64,000 nt of DNA from an uncultured Planococcus sp. GTDB taxonomy: Bacteria; Bacillota; Bacilli; Bacillales_A; Planococcaceae. Positions within the stretch are counted from its first letter, which is position 1. Each line of letters starts with the position of its first letter. The stretch spans positions 1 to 64,000 of the forward strand of contig CANNAE010000002.1 in NCBI GenBank assembly GCA_947502505.1, read 5' to 3'. The translations under genes were made by a program, and so were the position numbers. The notes under the pieces are model-generated. The model did no database searches and had not been told where the DNA came from. It was given only the letters and a program-made list of their open reading frames with translations. Of this stretch, positions 46,351 through 55,108 are shown piece after piece.

Positions 46351-47730
46351 ATGAACGCCACTCAAATCGATAAGTACTTCAAAGATCACCGCCAGGCCCA
46401 TCTCGAAGAATTGAAAAGTTTTTTGCGCATCCCATCGGTCAGCTCTCTGTCCGAACACAAAGCCGATATGCAAAAAGGCGCGGAATGGCTGATTAAGTCA
46501 TTGACGAAAGCGGGACTCGAAAATGCCAGCATCGATGAAACCGATGGCCATCCGGTGGTCTACGCCGACTGGCTCCACGCCGAAGGCAAACCGACGATCC
46601 TCGTCTACGGCCATTATGATGTCCAACCGGTTGACCCGCTTCATTTATGGGAAACGCCCCCTTTCGACCCGCACGTCCGGGACAATAAATTATATGCACG
46701 CGGCGCAAGCGACGATAAAGGCCAAGTGTTCATGCACATGAAAGCTGTTGAAGCTTTGCTCAACTTGAACGGCGAACTGCCGGTCAATATTAAGTTCATC
46801 CTCGAAGGCGAAGAGGAAATCGGCAGCCCAAGCTTGCCGAAATACGTTGAGGACAATAAAGAAAAACTCGATGCCGACATCATCGTCATTTCCGATACAG
46901 GCATGCAAGGGCCAGGGCGTCCGGCAGTCTGTTACGGCTTGCGCGGGCTTGCGGGCATCCAAATCGACGTCAACGGGCCTAAAGGCGACTTGCACTCCGG
47001 CCTTTACGGCGGTGCTGTCCAGAACCCGCTGCACGCCATTGTGGAAATTTTGGAATCGTTCCGCGATAAAGAAGGCGTCATTCAAGTGGAAGGCTTCTAT
47101 GACGATGTGCGCCCGGTTTCTGATGAGGAGCGTGCAGAATTCGCCGCACTTGATTTTGACTTAGAGAACGAAAAGCAGGCAATCGGCATTACAGAAGATT
47201 TCGGCGAGCAAGGCTATTCATTCGTCGAACGCACGTGGATCCGCCCGACACTCGAAGTCAACGGCATCACCGGCGGATTTTCCGGCGAAGGCATCAAGAC
47301 TGTCCTGCCAGCGGAAGCCAGTTCGAAAATCACTTGCCGGCTCGTTCCTGACCAAGACCCGGATGACATCATCGCCAAGCTGAAAGCGCACGTTGAAGCG
47401 CATAAGCCAGCAGGCGTCACGGTCAACATCACCGAATTCGATAAAGGCAAGCCATTCTTGACACCTTACGACCATCCGGCCATTCAGGCGGCAGGCCGTT
47501 CATACGAAAAAGTGTATCAAGTGCCGACTGCTTTCACGCGTATGGGCGGATCGATTCCGATTGTTGCGGCCTTCGATGAAATTCTCGGATTCCCTGTCGT
47601 CTTGATGGGCTTCGGGCTGGCATCGGAAAATTTCCATGCGCCGAATGAGCATTTTCATTTGGAGAATTTCGATAAAGGGCTCCGCGTCATCAGCGATTAC
47701 TTATTTGAAGCATCAACACTAGGCCAATAA
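46351..47730 (+). CDS. M20-family dipeptidase
   Basis: A 459-residue zinc peptidase of the M20 family (CNDP/DapE-like dipeptidases). Metal ligands and catalytic residues: YGHYDVQPVDP, ARGASDDKGQ, EGEEEIGSPS, then SDTGM and HAPNEHFHLENF. The lid dimerisation insert is present in the middle. It would cleave cytoplasmic dipeptides. AGGG before ATG; stand-alone unit with a terminator. Confidence 0.92.
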   Translation: MNATQIDKYFKDHRQAHLEELKSFLRIPSVSSLSEHKADMQKGAEWLIKSLTKAGLENASIDETDGHPVVYADWLHAEGKPTILVYGHYDVQPVDPLHLWETPPFDPHVRDNKLYARGASDDKGQVFMHMKAVEALLNLNGELPVNIKFILEGEEEIGSPSLPKYVEDNKEKLDADIIVISDTGMQGPGRPAVCYGLRGLAGIQIDVNGPKGDLHSGLYGGAVQNPLHAIVEILESFRDKEGVIQVEGFYDDVRPVSDEERAEFAALDFDLENEKQAIGITEDFGEQGYSFVERTWIRPTLEVNGITGGFSGEGIKTVLPAEASSKITCRLVPDQDPDDIIAKLKAHVEAHKPAGVTVNITEFDKGKPFLTPYDHPAIQAAGRSYEKVYQVPTAFTRMGGSIPIVAAFDEILGFPVVLMGFGLASENFHAPNEHFHLENFDKGLRVISDYLFEASTLGQ

Positions 47731-47735
47731 TCTTC

Positions 47736-47770
47736 ATAGCCTCCCCTGATTTGGGGAGGCTATTATTTTT
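47736..47770 (+). terminator. Terminator of the dipeptidase gene
   Basis: ATAGCCTCCCC and GGGGAGGCTAT arms with a 6-base loop, followed by TATTTTT. Confidence 0.9.
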
Positions 47771-47801
47771 ATGAAATTGCATTTTTTGTTGGAGGGATAC
47801 G

Positions 47802-48377
47802 ATGGTTATTTTGTATTGGATAGGTGCTTATTTGCTCGGCACTGTTTTGACCGCCCTATGGATAGGGAAATGGAAAGGTGTAGACTTGACCGCTTCAGGC
47901 AGTGGAAATCCTGGCGCCCGCAATGCCCTGGCGATACTTGGGCGCAGGGCTTCTTTATTGGTGTTTCTCGGCGATTTCACGAAAGGTTCGATCGTCGTAT
48001 GGGCAGGGCTTTGGCTTGAGTTTTCTTTATGGGCGGTGGCAGTGGCAGGATTGCTCGCGGTCGTCGGCCATATTTACCCGCTATGGCACAAAGGCCGCGG
48101 CGGAAAAGGGATTTCGACTTTTGCGGGTGTTGCGTTCTGGCTGACGCCTGATTTATTCTTGGCGATGCTGGTCTTGTCGTTCGCCTTTTACCCGTGGTTG
48201 AAAAGCGCCACTTTATCGATGCTCGCAGGCTTCAGCGCCTTTTTTGCGGTCGCTTTTGCCCTTCAGGTGCAATCGGTCGTATGGCCGCTGTTTCTGGCTA
48301 TTATTATTATTGTCATTCGCCACAAAGAAAACTTGAAAGTTTCACTGGAAAAGCGATTTCCCGCAGGCAAAGCCTGA
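47802..48377 (+). CDS. PlsY-family glycerol-3-phosphate acyltransferase-like protein
   Basis: A 191-residue membrane protein with about five helices of the PlsY family, which adds acyl groups from acyl-phosphate to glycerol-3-phosphate. Motif 1 reads GSGNPGARN instead of the common GSGNxGATN; motif 2 has FTKGS and motif 3 HKGRGGKGIST. GGAGGG before ATG supports the start. It is likely a second, divergent PlsY; the main one is probably elsewhere, as in other Bacillales. Confidence 0.83.
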   Translation: MVILYWIGAYLLGTVLTALWIGKWKGVDLTASGSGNPGARNALAILGRRASLLVFLGDFTKGSIVVWAGLWLEFSLWAVAVAGLLAVVGHIYPLWHKGRGGKGISTFAGVAFWLTPDLFLAMLVLSFAFYPWLKSATLSMLAGFSAFFAVAFALQVQSVVWPLFLAIIIIVIRHKENLKVSLEKRFPAGKA

Positions 48378-48478
48378 TTTCCCGCTTTTAAAGTTTTTTA
48401 TTGAAGAAAGCTAGGACCATATTATTATCCGTGTTATAGTTTCATTATTCAAAATACTCGAGAGATAGGGGTCTTCAG

Positions 48479-49342
48479 ATGAAAAAACCAATCGCGTGGA
48501 TCATGGATACAACCGGCTACGTTACAGATCAATTCAAATCGCATCCTGATGTCTATATTGTCCCGCTGAATATCCATTTCGGCTCGGAAGAATTTATCGA
48601 TGACGGCATCGACCTATCCAATGACGAATTATATGCACGCATGAAAAGCTCAAAAGATTTCCCGAAAACCTCACAGCCCTCTGCAGGAAAATTCGCGGAA
48701 CTTTACGAAAAACTGAAAGAGGAATATGAATGTGCCATCGCTGTCCATGCTTCGGCTAAGTTGAGCGGCACGATCGCTTCTTCCATGACAGGGGCTGAAA
48801 TGACGGAGTTTAAAGTATATACCGTCGACTCCCTCGCTTTGTCCTATGGGCTCTCTGGCCTTCTTGAACGCGGGCTTGCGCTTCAGGATCAAGGGCTGTC
48901 TGCAGAAGAAATCACCCAGCGCCTCGAGCAAGAAACGACCGATTTCCGCAATTTTATCCTGATCGGCAATTTAAGCCAATTGTATAAAGGCGGCCGGATG
49001 AGCGGGGCGCAGTATTACATCGGCAGCGTACTGAAAATCAAACCGATTGTCCAACTCACCGAGAAAGGCGAACTGGAGCCGATCGACAAAGTGCGCTCCC
49101 ACAAGAAAGCGTTATCTTACCTTTTAGAACGCGCCAAAGCTGATCACGAACAATACGGTATCCCTTATTTCCAAATCATGCACGGCCATATTCCTGAACA
49201 GGCAGAAGAATTGAAGGCAGAGCTGCTTAAGTTCGCCCCGGAAGCGGACGTGCTGATCGGCAATCTCAGCTCTTCGCTTGCAGTTCATGCCGGAGAAGGC
49301 ACGCTCGCATTCATGTGGAGAAGACCTCCCGCCTCTGTATAA
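48479..49342 (+). CDS. DegV-family fatty acid-binding protein
   Basis: A 287-residue two-domain DegV protein. The fold opens with IAWIMDTTGYVTDQF, and the lipid-carboxylate contacts SQPSAGKF (TSQPSAG), HASAKLSGT and the GNLSQLYKGGRMSG segment are present. Such proteins (FakB type) hold fatty acids for the FakA kinase, making acyl-phosphate for phospholipid synthesis. A PlsY-like gene lies just upstream, which fits a lipid role. ATG 48479 is preceded by GATAGGGG. Confidence 0.92.
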   Translation: MKKPIAWIMDTTGYVTDQFKSHPDVYIVPLNIHFGSEEFIDDGIDLSNDELYARMKSSKDFPKTSQPSAGKFAELYEKLKEEYECAIAVHASAKLSGTIASSMTGAEMTEFKVYTVDSLALSYGLSGLLERGLALQDQGLSAEEITQRLEQETTDFRNFILIGNLSQLYKGGRMSGAQYYIGSVLKIKPIVQLTEKGELEPIDKVRSHKKALSYLLERAKADHEQYGIPYFQIMHGHIPEQAEELKAELLKFAPEADVLIGNLSSSLAVHAGEGTLAFMWRRPPASV

Positions 49343-49441
49343 TAAAACCTTAGTCTTTAGTCCTGTTTCGTAGTATTTTTCCGGGAAAACACGGGAATTT
49401 CTGATACAATAAGGGCACACGAAGACAACGAGGTGGATTCA

Positions 49442-50461
49442 ATGCAACATGTGGAACGGGAACTTACAGAATACGTGAAACTATGCGATGCTAAAGGCCA
49501 ATTGAATCCTAACGCCATTGGATACGCCAAGAAACCAATCATCGAATGCAATTTAAAAGGCAATTTCATGCGCAAGAAAAAATGGAACTATTGGTGTGTG
49601 TTTGGGGACGAAATCGTCTTTTCGGCCACCATCTGCCATTTGGATTACGCTGCGCTGTGCTTTGTGTATTTCCTCAATTACGAAACGCAGCGCTTTTTCG
49701 AAAAAACGGTCATGGTCCCGTATTCCAGGAATTTACGCTTATCGGAAAGCGTGCTCGACAACTCGCACTTCCAGAATTCGGAGATATCTGTCCACTCTAC
49801 CTACGAGGAGGGCCATACACGCTTGGCCGTAAGCATCCCCGACTTTGATGGGGAAAAATTGCATGCCTCGCTCACCATCGCCCATCCTGACGAAATGGAA
49901 TCGCTGAATGTCGTCATTCCATGGAATCGACAGACCTTCCAATTCACGGCGAAACACCATGCGCTGCCGACAAACGGGACAGTCCAGGTCGGTTCAACAC
50001 GGTATGATTTTGACGAAATGGACAGTTTTTCCGTTCTGGACTATGGCCGGGGCGTTTGGCCGCGCACCGCTGTCTGGAACTGGGGCATGGCCTCCCAGCG
50101 TTCGCTCGGAAAAGTGATCGGTTTGAATTTCGGCGGCAAATGGACCGATGGCACGGGCATGACGGAGAACGCCTTTTTCGTCAATGGCCGCATGACCAAA
50201 ATCAGCGAAGACGTCATATTCCGCTATGATGAAAAAGATTTCAAAAAGCCGTGGCTGATCCATACGAAATTGACCGATGACGTCAAATTGACATTCACGC
50301 CTTTCTACGAGCGGGTATCGAAATCGGACGCGCGGCTCGTGAAATCGGAAATCCATCAATTGTTCGGTTATTACAATGGCTATGTTCGTTATGCAGACGG
50401 TAAAAAATTAAAAATCCACCAATTGCTCGGCTCTGCAGAAGAGCATTACGCAAAATGGTAA
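49442..50461 (+). CDS. DUF2804 protein
   Basis: A 339-residue protein of the DUF2804 family, strand-rich with few charged helices; probably two beta-sandwich halves. Conserved bits are YAKKPIIECNL, DYGRGVWPR and WNWGMASQ. Function unknown. The ATG at MQHVERELT has AGGTGG 5 bases upstream; an in-frame GTG nine bases earlier is within that site. Strong terminator follows. Confidence 0.82.
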   Translation: MQHVERELTEYVKLCDAKGQLNPNAIGYAKKPIIECNLKGNFMRKKKWNYWCVFGDEIVFSATICHLDYAALCFVYFLNYETQRFFEKTVMVPYSRNLRLSESVLDNSHFQNSEISVHSTYEEGHTRLAVSIPDFDGEKLHASLTIAHPDEMESLNVVIPWNRQTFQFTAKHHALPTNGTVQVGSTRYDFDEMDSFSVLDYGRGVWPRTAVWNWGMASQRSLGKVIGLNFGGKWTDGTGMTENAFFVNGRMTKISEDVIFRYDEKDFKKPWLIHTKLTDDVKLTFTPFYERVSKSDARLVKSEIHQLFGYYNGYVRYADGKKLKIHQLLGSAEEHYAKW

Positions 50462-50468
50462 TCAAACC

Positions 50469-50513
50469 AAAACCGCCCGGTGGCTGTCGACTAGACAGCC
50501 ACCGGGCGGTTTT
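50469..50513. terminator. Shared terminator at the DUF2804 junction
   Basis: A perfect 18-bp stem (arms 50471-50488 and 50494-50511, AACCGCCCGG...) with a 5-base loop, TTTT on plus and UUUUGG on minus. Serves both converging units. Confidence 0.95.
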
Positions 50514-50516
50514 CTA

Positions 50517-50678
50517 TTATTGTTCGTCGCTTGTCTTCAAAAAACTGCTATACCACGGCTTGCCGATAAAAAACATAGGCATAAGCAATAATCCAGCAAC
50601 GAGCGGCCAGCTTGCAGCCCCGGCAATGCCCAAAACGAGCGCAATAAGAAGCCAGATAATCATCGCTAATTGTTTCAT
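50517..50678 (-). CDS. 53-residue membrane protein coupled to the glycerophosphodiesterase
   Basis: Reads MKQLAMIIWLLIALVL at the start, with two hydrophobic segments (about residues 5-21 and 25-39) and a polar C-terminus ending SDEQ. GGAGG stands 8 bases before its ATG, and that ATG overlaps the glycerophosphodiesterase stop (ATGA). Such a strong site plus coupling supports a real gene despite its size. No family recognised; it may assist membrane lipid or transport functions. Confidence 0.72.
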   Translation of the reverse strand: MKQLAMIIWLLIALVLGIAGAASWPLVAGLLLMPMFFIGKPWYSSFLKTSDEQ

Positions 50679-51385
50679 GACAATTCCTCCAGCATTTTTT
50701 CCGGGTAGTCCGTAAAAATGCCGGCGGCGCCGATTTGCCGCAATTGCTCGGCATAGTCCAGCCGGTTGACTGTATATACATAGACTTCACAGCCTTTTCG
50801 GATCAATTCGGCACCGTGGCGAAGCGCAAACGGCAAGGAAAGATGAAGCCGTTTCGTCCCGACAGTGTCAGCATAAGCCGCCATATCGACTAGAATATTG
50901 GAAGCCAAGATCGCCCCTGGCATATTATGCTGTGCGATCGCTGCCTGGACATCGAGGTGGTTGAACGAAGAAATGACGAGCCGATTTTCCATGCCTTGTT
51001 CTGCCGCAAGCTTCGCCACTTGTTCCACAGCTCCCGGATAGGGGAAAATATCCGTTTTGAGCTCGACATTCACTATATGGGGGCTGTTTTGAAACACGCG
51101 GAAAACTTCAGCCAAGGTCGGGATGGCGGCACCCGCCCATTCGCCTGCTTTCCAACTCCCGGCATCGAGTTGTTTCAGTTCGGCAAGTGTCATGTCTTTT
51201 ACATAGCCTTTGCCATTAGTTGTGCGGTTCACTTTTTCATCATGGATGACGACCAGTTCCCCATCTTTTGATAAATGAACATCCAATTCCACTCCGTGAA
51301 CCGGCAATGCCGCCGCTTCCCTAAAAGCAGGCAGCGTATTTTCCGGATGCGTACCCGAACTACCGCGATGTGCAAAAATTTCCAT
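50675..51385 (-). CDS. Glycerophosphodiester phosphodiesterase
   Basis: A 236-residue GDPD-family enzyme. The catalytic start IFAHRGSSGTHPENTLPAF, the metal ligands in VELDVHLSKDG and the VVIHDEKVNRTT segment are complete. It hydrolyses deacylated phospholipids to glycerol-3-phosphate and alcohol. No signal peptide, so cytoplasmic. GGAG is 8 bases before ATG 51385; the long upstream frame overlaps kynA and is not used. Confidence 0.93.
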   Translation of the reverse strand: MEIFAHRGSSGTHPENTLPAFREAAALPVHGVELDVHLSKDGELVVIHDEKVNRTTNGKGYVKDMTLAELKQLDAGSWKAGEWAGAAIPTLAEVFRVFQNSPHIVNVELKTDIFPYPGAVEQVAKLAAEQGMENRLVISSFNHLDVQAAIAQHNMPGAILASNILVDMAAYADTVGTKRLHLSLPFALRHGAELIRKGCEVYVYTVNRLDYAEQLRQIGAAGIFTDYPEKMLEELS

Positions 51386-51402
51386 AAGCCACTCTCCTGC
51401 TT

Positions 51403-52257
51403 TTAGACTTCTGTCCGGATCTGCCAAAGTTCCGGGAAAAAATATTGGTCTAGTACTTTTTTTAAATAATTGACACCTGACGACCCGCCCGTCCCTGGCT
51501 TGAAGCCAATGATGCGTTCGACTGTTTTCATGTGGCGGAACCGCCATTGCTGAAGCCAGTCTTCGATATCGACCAATTTCTCCGCCAGTTGATACAGCTC
51601 CCAATGCTCGTCGACATTGCGGTACACTTCTTTCCAAGCTTCCCGGACGCTGTCATTCGGCTCATATACCGTACTGACGTCGCGCGAAAGCACAGTATCG
51701 TCAATCTCAAAACCGCTGCGCGCCAATTTTTGGATCGCCGCATCGTAGAGGCCCGGTGCGTAGAAAGCTTGCGTCAATTGCTCATGCAAAACTGGATCTT
51801 TTTCATAAATGCTTAAGACATGCTTGGTTTTATACCCGAGCGCAAATTCAATCATGCGGTATTGATAGGATTGAAAACCGCTCGCGTTGCCAAGTTCGTC
51901 CCGGAATTCCAAGTACTCGGCAGGCGTCAAAGTCGACAGCACATCCCAGCCTTGGATAATCTGCGATTGGATGCGCGAAACTCGCGCCAATTGCTTGAAT
52001 GCCGGCTGTAAGTCATCCGCTTCGATATGGCGGATGGCCGCTGATAATTCGTGCAGGATCAGTTTCATCCATAGTTCCGAAACTTGGTGGATGATGATGA
52101 AAAGCGATTCATCGTGATGCCCGCTTGCGCTATGCTGTGCCGATAATAGCTTATCGAGATGCAAATATTCGCCGTAGGTCATACTTTCCTTGAAGTCCGT
52201 CCGGATATGCTGTTCATTTGCAGCAGCGATGTTCTGCCCGTTTTTGTATTGATCCAT
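51403..52257 (-). CDS. kynA: Tryptophan 2,3-dioxygenase
   Basis: A 284-residue haem enzyme that opens the indole ring of tryptophan to N-formylkynurenine, the first step of the kynurenine route. [30 protein letters not shown] and [13 protein letters not shown] near the end are diagnostic. GGAG lies 8 bases before MDQYKNGQ. No kynB or kynU is near; the downstream gene is a glycerophosphodiesterase, with a 17-bp gap, so both share an mRNA. Confidence 0.95.
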   Translation of the reverse strand: MDQYKNGQNIAAANEQHIRTDFKESMTYGEYLHLDKLLSAQHSASGHHDESLFIIIHQVSELWMKLILHELSAAIRHIEADDLQPAFKQLARVSRIQSQIIQGWDVLSTLTPAEYLEFRDELGNASGFQSYQYRMIEFALGYKTKHVLSIYEKDPVLHEQLTQAFYAPGLYDAAIQKLARSGFEIDDTVLSRDVSTVYEPNDSVREAWKEVYRNVDEHWELYQLAEKLVDIEDWLQQWRFRHMKTVERIIGFKPGTGGSSGVNYLKKVLDQYFFPELWQIRTEV

Positions 52258-52328
52258 GAAATTGGCTCCATTCAAGCTCAGCTTGTGCTCGACTCTGCTC
52301 TAGTTGTTGGTTGATCACTCAAAAAAGC

Positions 52329-53183
52329 TTAAGCTTCCTGCGGCTGCCAATAGGAAATGGTCGAAACCCTTACAAAGCCTGCCTTTTCATAAACCGGCCA
52401 AGCCACGTTTTCAGTTTCCACTTCAACCAGCACCCGTGATAGATTTTTCTGATGCGCTAAATGCCGCGCCCATTTCAAGAATGCCTGGCCATGGCCTAAT
52501 CGTTGGCTATCCGGCGAAACCGCAAGCGCAGTTACCCACAAAGCCCCGTCTTCGCTGCTTAATGTAGCGGTTGCCACGAGTTTGCCTTGTTGGCGCATCA
52601 AATAGACGTGGCGTTCAGGGTCTTCTAAATTATGCTCGAGTACCGGAAGTGCAGATTCATCAAATGCCGCACGCAATAGATTCGCCAAGTCATCCAAATC
52701 CTCTTCTTCAAATGGTTGGATATCGACAGTTTCAGCCAGCGGGTACGCAGAAAGCGGCTGCGCTTCAAACTGCAGTTCCTGGAATGAACAATGATAACCA
52801 AGGCTCTCCAGCCAGCTATCCGATGCCGCATCTTCCGTAAACGCCGCGAGTTCGCTTTCCGCGCCGCGCTGTTTGAGTGAATGCGCTACCCCATCAGCCA
52901 ATGCCGTTGCCAGCCCGAGCCGGCGGTAATCCGGCGAGACAAACGCCGACCATTCGTAATGATGCAAGCCGACCATGTCTGCTGCCGCGGCGTAAGCCAC
53001 CAGTTCTCCGCTATCGGTATAGGCAAGCACCGCGAATCCTTTCGCAAACGGTTTTTGCCATAATTCATTTTGCAGCAACATCCGGCATTCTTTCGGCTCG
53101 CCATCAATGAGCTGCTCCATTTCCCCTGCGGTCTCCGCATCAAGCGGAAACGACGCAATCGACAGGGACAATTCCATTTCCAT
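52329..53183 (-). CDS. Tandem GNAT acetyltransferase
   Basis: A protein of about 284 residues with two GNAT folds. Each acetyl-CoA loop is visible: SPDYRRLGLATAL in the first half and SPDSQRLGHGQAF in the second. The substrate is unknown. Two adjacent ATGs (53183, 53177) follow GGGAAGG; I take the first. It lies 71 bp upstream of kynA on the same strand and may be in its operon. Confidence 0.82.
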   Translation of the reverse strand: MEMELSLSIASFPLDAETAGEMEQLIDGEPKECRMLLQNELWQKPFAKGFAVLAYTDSGELVAYAAAADMVGLHHYEWSAFVSPDYRRLGLATALADGVAHSLKQRGAESELAAFTEDAASDSWLESLGYHCSFQELQFEAQPLSAYPLAETVDIQPFEEEDLDDLANLLRAAFDESALPVLEHNLEDPERHVYLMRQQGKLVATATLSSEDGALWVTALAVSPDSQRLGHGQAFLKWARHLAHQKNLSRVLVEVETENVAWPVYEKAGFVRVSTISYWQPQEA

Positions 53184-53243
53184 CCCGCCTTCCCTTTTCT
53201 TACTATCATAACTGCCCACAGCATAGCCCGCTACCTTTTAAAC

Positions 53244-53278
53244 AAAAAGCAGAAGGCGGGAGATCCCGTCTTCTGCTT
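53244..53278 (-). terminator. Terminator of the ABC exporter pair
   Basis: AAGCAGAAGACGGG and CCCGCCTTCTGCTT arms with a 4-base loop, then UUUGUUU on the minus strand. Confidence 0.9.
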
Positions 53279-53284
53279 GGTTGT

Positions 53285-55108
53285 TTATAATTTGGCGTCT
53301 GCGAGCATGGTGGCATACAGGCCGCCTTTTTCCAGCAATTCGTCCTGGCTGCCGGATTCGACCAATTTGCCAAGTTCCATGACATAGACGAAATCCGCCT
53401 TCCTCACCGTATTCAAGCGGTGGGCAATGACGAAGCTCGTTCGTCCTTCCATGAGGCGGTCAAGCGCTTCCTGGATTTTCAGTTCCGTCACGGTATCGAT
53501 CGAACTCGTCGCCTCGTCAAGCAGTAAGATGACCGGATCGGCGATCAGTGCGCGGGCAATCGACAAAAGCTGCTTCTGCCCTTGGCTGATCATCGAGCCG
53601 TCTCCGGACAGTACCGTATCGTAGCCTTCCGGCAGCTTGGAGATGAAGTCGTGGGCATTGGCTTTTTTCGCCGCTTCCACCACTTCTTCGTCACTCGCAT
53701 CAAGCTTGCCATAACGGATATTGTCACTGACCGTAGCTTCGAACAAAAATGGATCCTGTAAGACAAATGCAATTTGCTTGCGCAAAGTCTCTCGCGGCAT
53801 CGCACCGATTGGCGTTCCGTCAATGCGGATTTCGCCTTCGTCGACATCATAAAACCTGGCCAATAGCTGCATAACGGTCGTTTTTCCGGCTCCTGTCGCC
53901 CCGACGAATGCCGCCGTCTGCCCGGTTTCGACCGTGAAACTTAAATCACGGATGGTCCATTCTTCTTCGGCGCCTTCATATTTGAAAGACACATTATCAA
54001 ATTCCACTTTCCCGTCAAGCCGTTTATCGGCATTGTGCTTCGTATCGTCCGCTTCCTCCGCCTCGTCCATGATAGCGAATACGCGTTCAGCACCGGCAAT
54101 AGCCGATAGCACCGTATTGAATTGGTTCGCCAAATCGTTCAATGGGCGCGTGAACTGGCGGGAATACTCAGTGAAGATGACAATGACACCGATTGTGACC
54201 GATCCGTTCAAGGCGAGCAATCCTCCGGCGCCGGCAACGAGCGCAAAACTGCCGTTGTTCAAGAAGTTCATCACTTTGGGGATGAACCCTGCATAAGTCC
54301 AAGCCCAGAAGCCGGTGCGGCGAAGGCGTTCACTTTTAACGAGGAACTCATCCATCACGCGATCTTCCTGGGAAAAGGCTTTGACGATCTTTTGCCCGGA
54401 AATGGTTTCCTCGATCATGCCATTCAAGTCGCCGACTGCTTTTTGCTGCTCTTTGTATAAACGGCCCGTGCGTTTGGTGATCCAGCGAACCGACCAGTAC
54501 ATAACCGGGATGATAATAAATGTCAGCAAAGTCAGGATCGGGCTGAGAAACACCATCACTACTGCCGTCCCGACCAGTGTCAAAATACTCGAGAACACTT
54601 GGATGAACGAAGTGTTAAGCGTCGATGATACGTTCTCGATATCGTTGGTCACGCGGCTCATCAATTCGCCGTGTTGGCGTTTATCGAAAAACGATACCGG
54701 CAAGCGCTGCAGATGGCCAAATAATCCAGCCCGCATTTGATAGATGACTTGCTGGGCGATACCGACCATCCAATAGTTCTGTAAGTATAAAGAAACCGAA
54801 TGGAGCACATAGACGACAATGAGCCAGCCGATGACCAAGCCCATCCCTTCGAATGCGCCCGGTACGATATACGTATCAATGATATAGCCGATCAAAAATG
54901 GCCCTAGCAGCGCCATCGCAGAACTGATAAACACCAATGACAAAACGGCGATCAATAAGGTTCGCTGTTCGTCCACCAGCTTCCAGATGCGCAGCAAGGT
55001 GGATTTCCAGTTTTTCGCCCGCTCGTTCTTTTTATCCGGTGATTTCTTTAAATCTTCCTTCGTCAATACCGGCTCATAGCCAAAAGGCCGGCGGATTGCA
55101 TCAAACAT
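53285..55108 (-). CDS. ABC exporter half-transporter, second subunit
   Basis: A 607-residue type IV ABC exporter half: cytoplasmic N-tail, six helices (about 55-350) and a C-terminal ATPase. Walker A is GATGAGKTT, Walker B LLLDEATSSID with the catalytic Glu, and the switch His is in VIAHR. The signature reads ISQGQKQ, one Gly changed. It pairs with the next gene upstream, whose stop it overlaps by 8 bases. AGGAGG is 9 bases before MFDAIRRP. Exported substrate unknown; lipids or drugs are typical. Confidence 0.92.
   Translation of the reverse strand: MFDAIRRPFGYEPVLTKEDLKKSPDKKNERAKNWKSTLLRIWKLVDEQRTLLIAVLSLVFISSAMALLGPFLIGYIIDTYIVPGAFEGMGLVIGWLIVVYVLHSVSLYLQNYWMVGIAQQVIYQMRAGLFGHLQRLPVSFFDKRQHGELMSRVTNDIENVSSTLNTSFIQVFSSILTLVGTAVVMVFLSPILTLLTFIIIPVMYWSVRWITKRTGRLYKEQQKAVGDLNGMIEETISGQKIVKAFSQEDRVMDEFLVKSERLRRTGFWAWTYAGFIPKVMNFLNNGSFALVAGAGGLLALNGSVTIGVIVIFTEYSRQFTRPLNDLANQFNTVLSAIAGAERVFAIMDEAEEADDTKHNADKRLDGKVEFDNVSFKYEGAEEEWTIRDLSFTVETGQTAAFVGATGAGKTTVMQLLARFYDVDEGEIRIDGTPIGAMPRETLRKQIAFVLQDPFLFEATVSDNIRYGKLDASDEEVVEAAKKANAHDFISKLPEGYDTVLSGDGSMISQGQKQLLSIARALIADPVILLLDEATSSIDTVTELKIQEALDRLMEGRTSFVIAHRLNTVRKADFVYVMELGKLVESGSQDELLEKGGLYATMLADAKL

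Noticed and set aside
50675..51637. Extended 320-codon reading of the glycerophosphodiesterase
   Set aside because: The extra 84 codons overlap kynA in another frame; a GGAG site marks the internal ATG at 51385.
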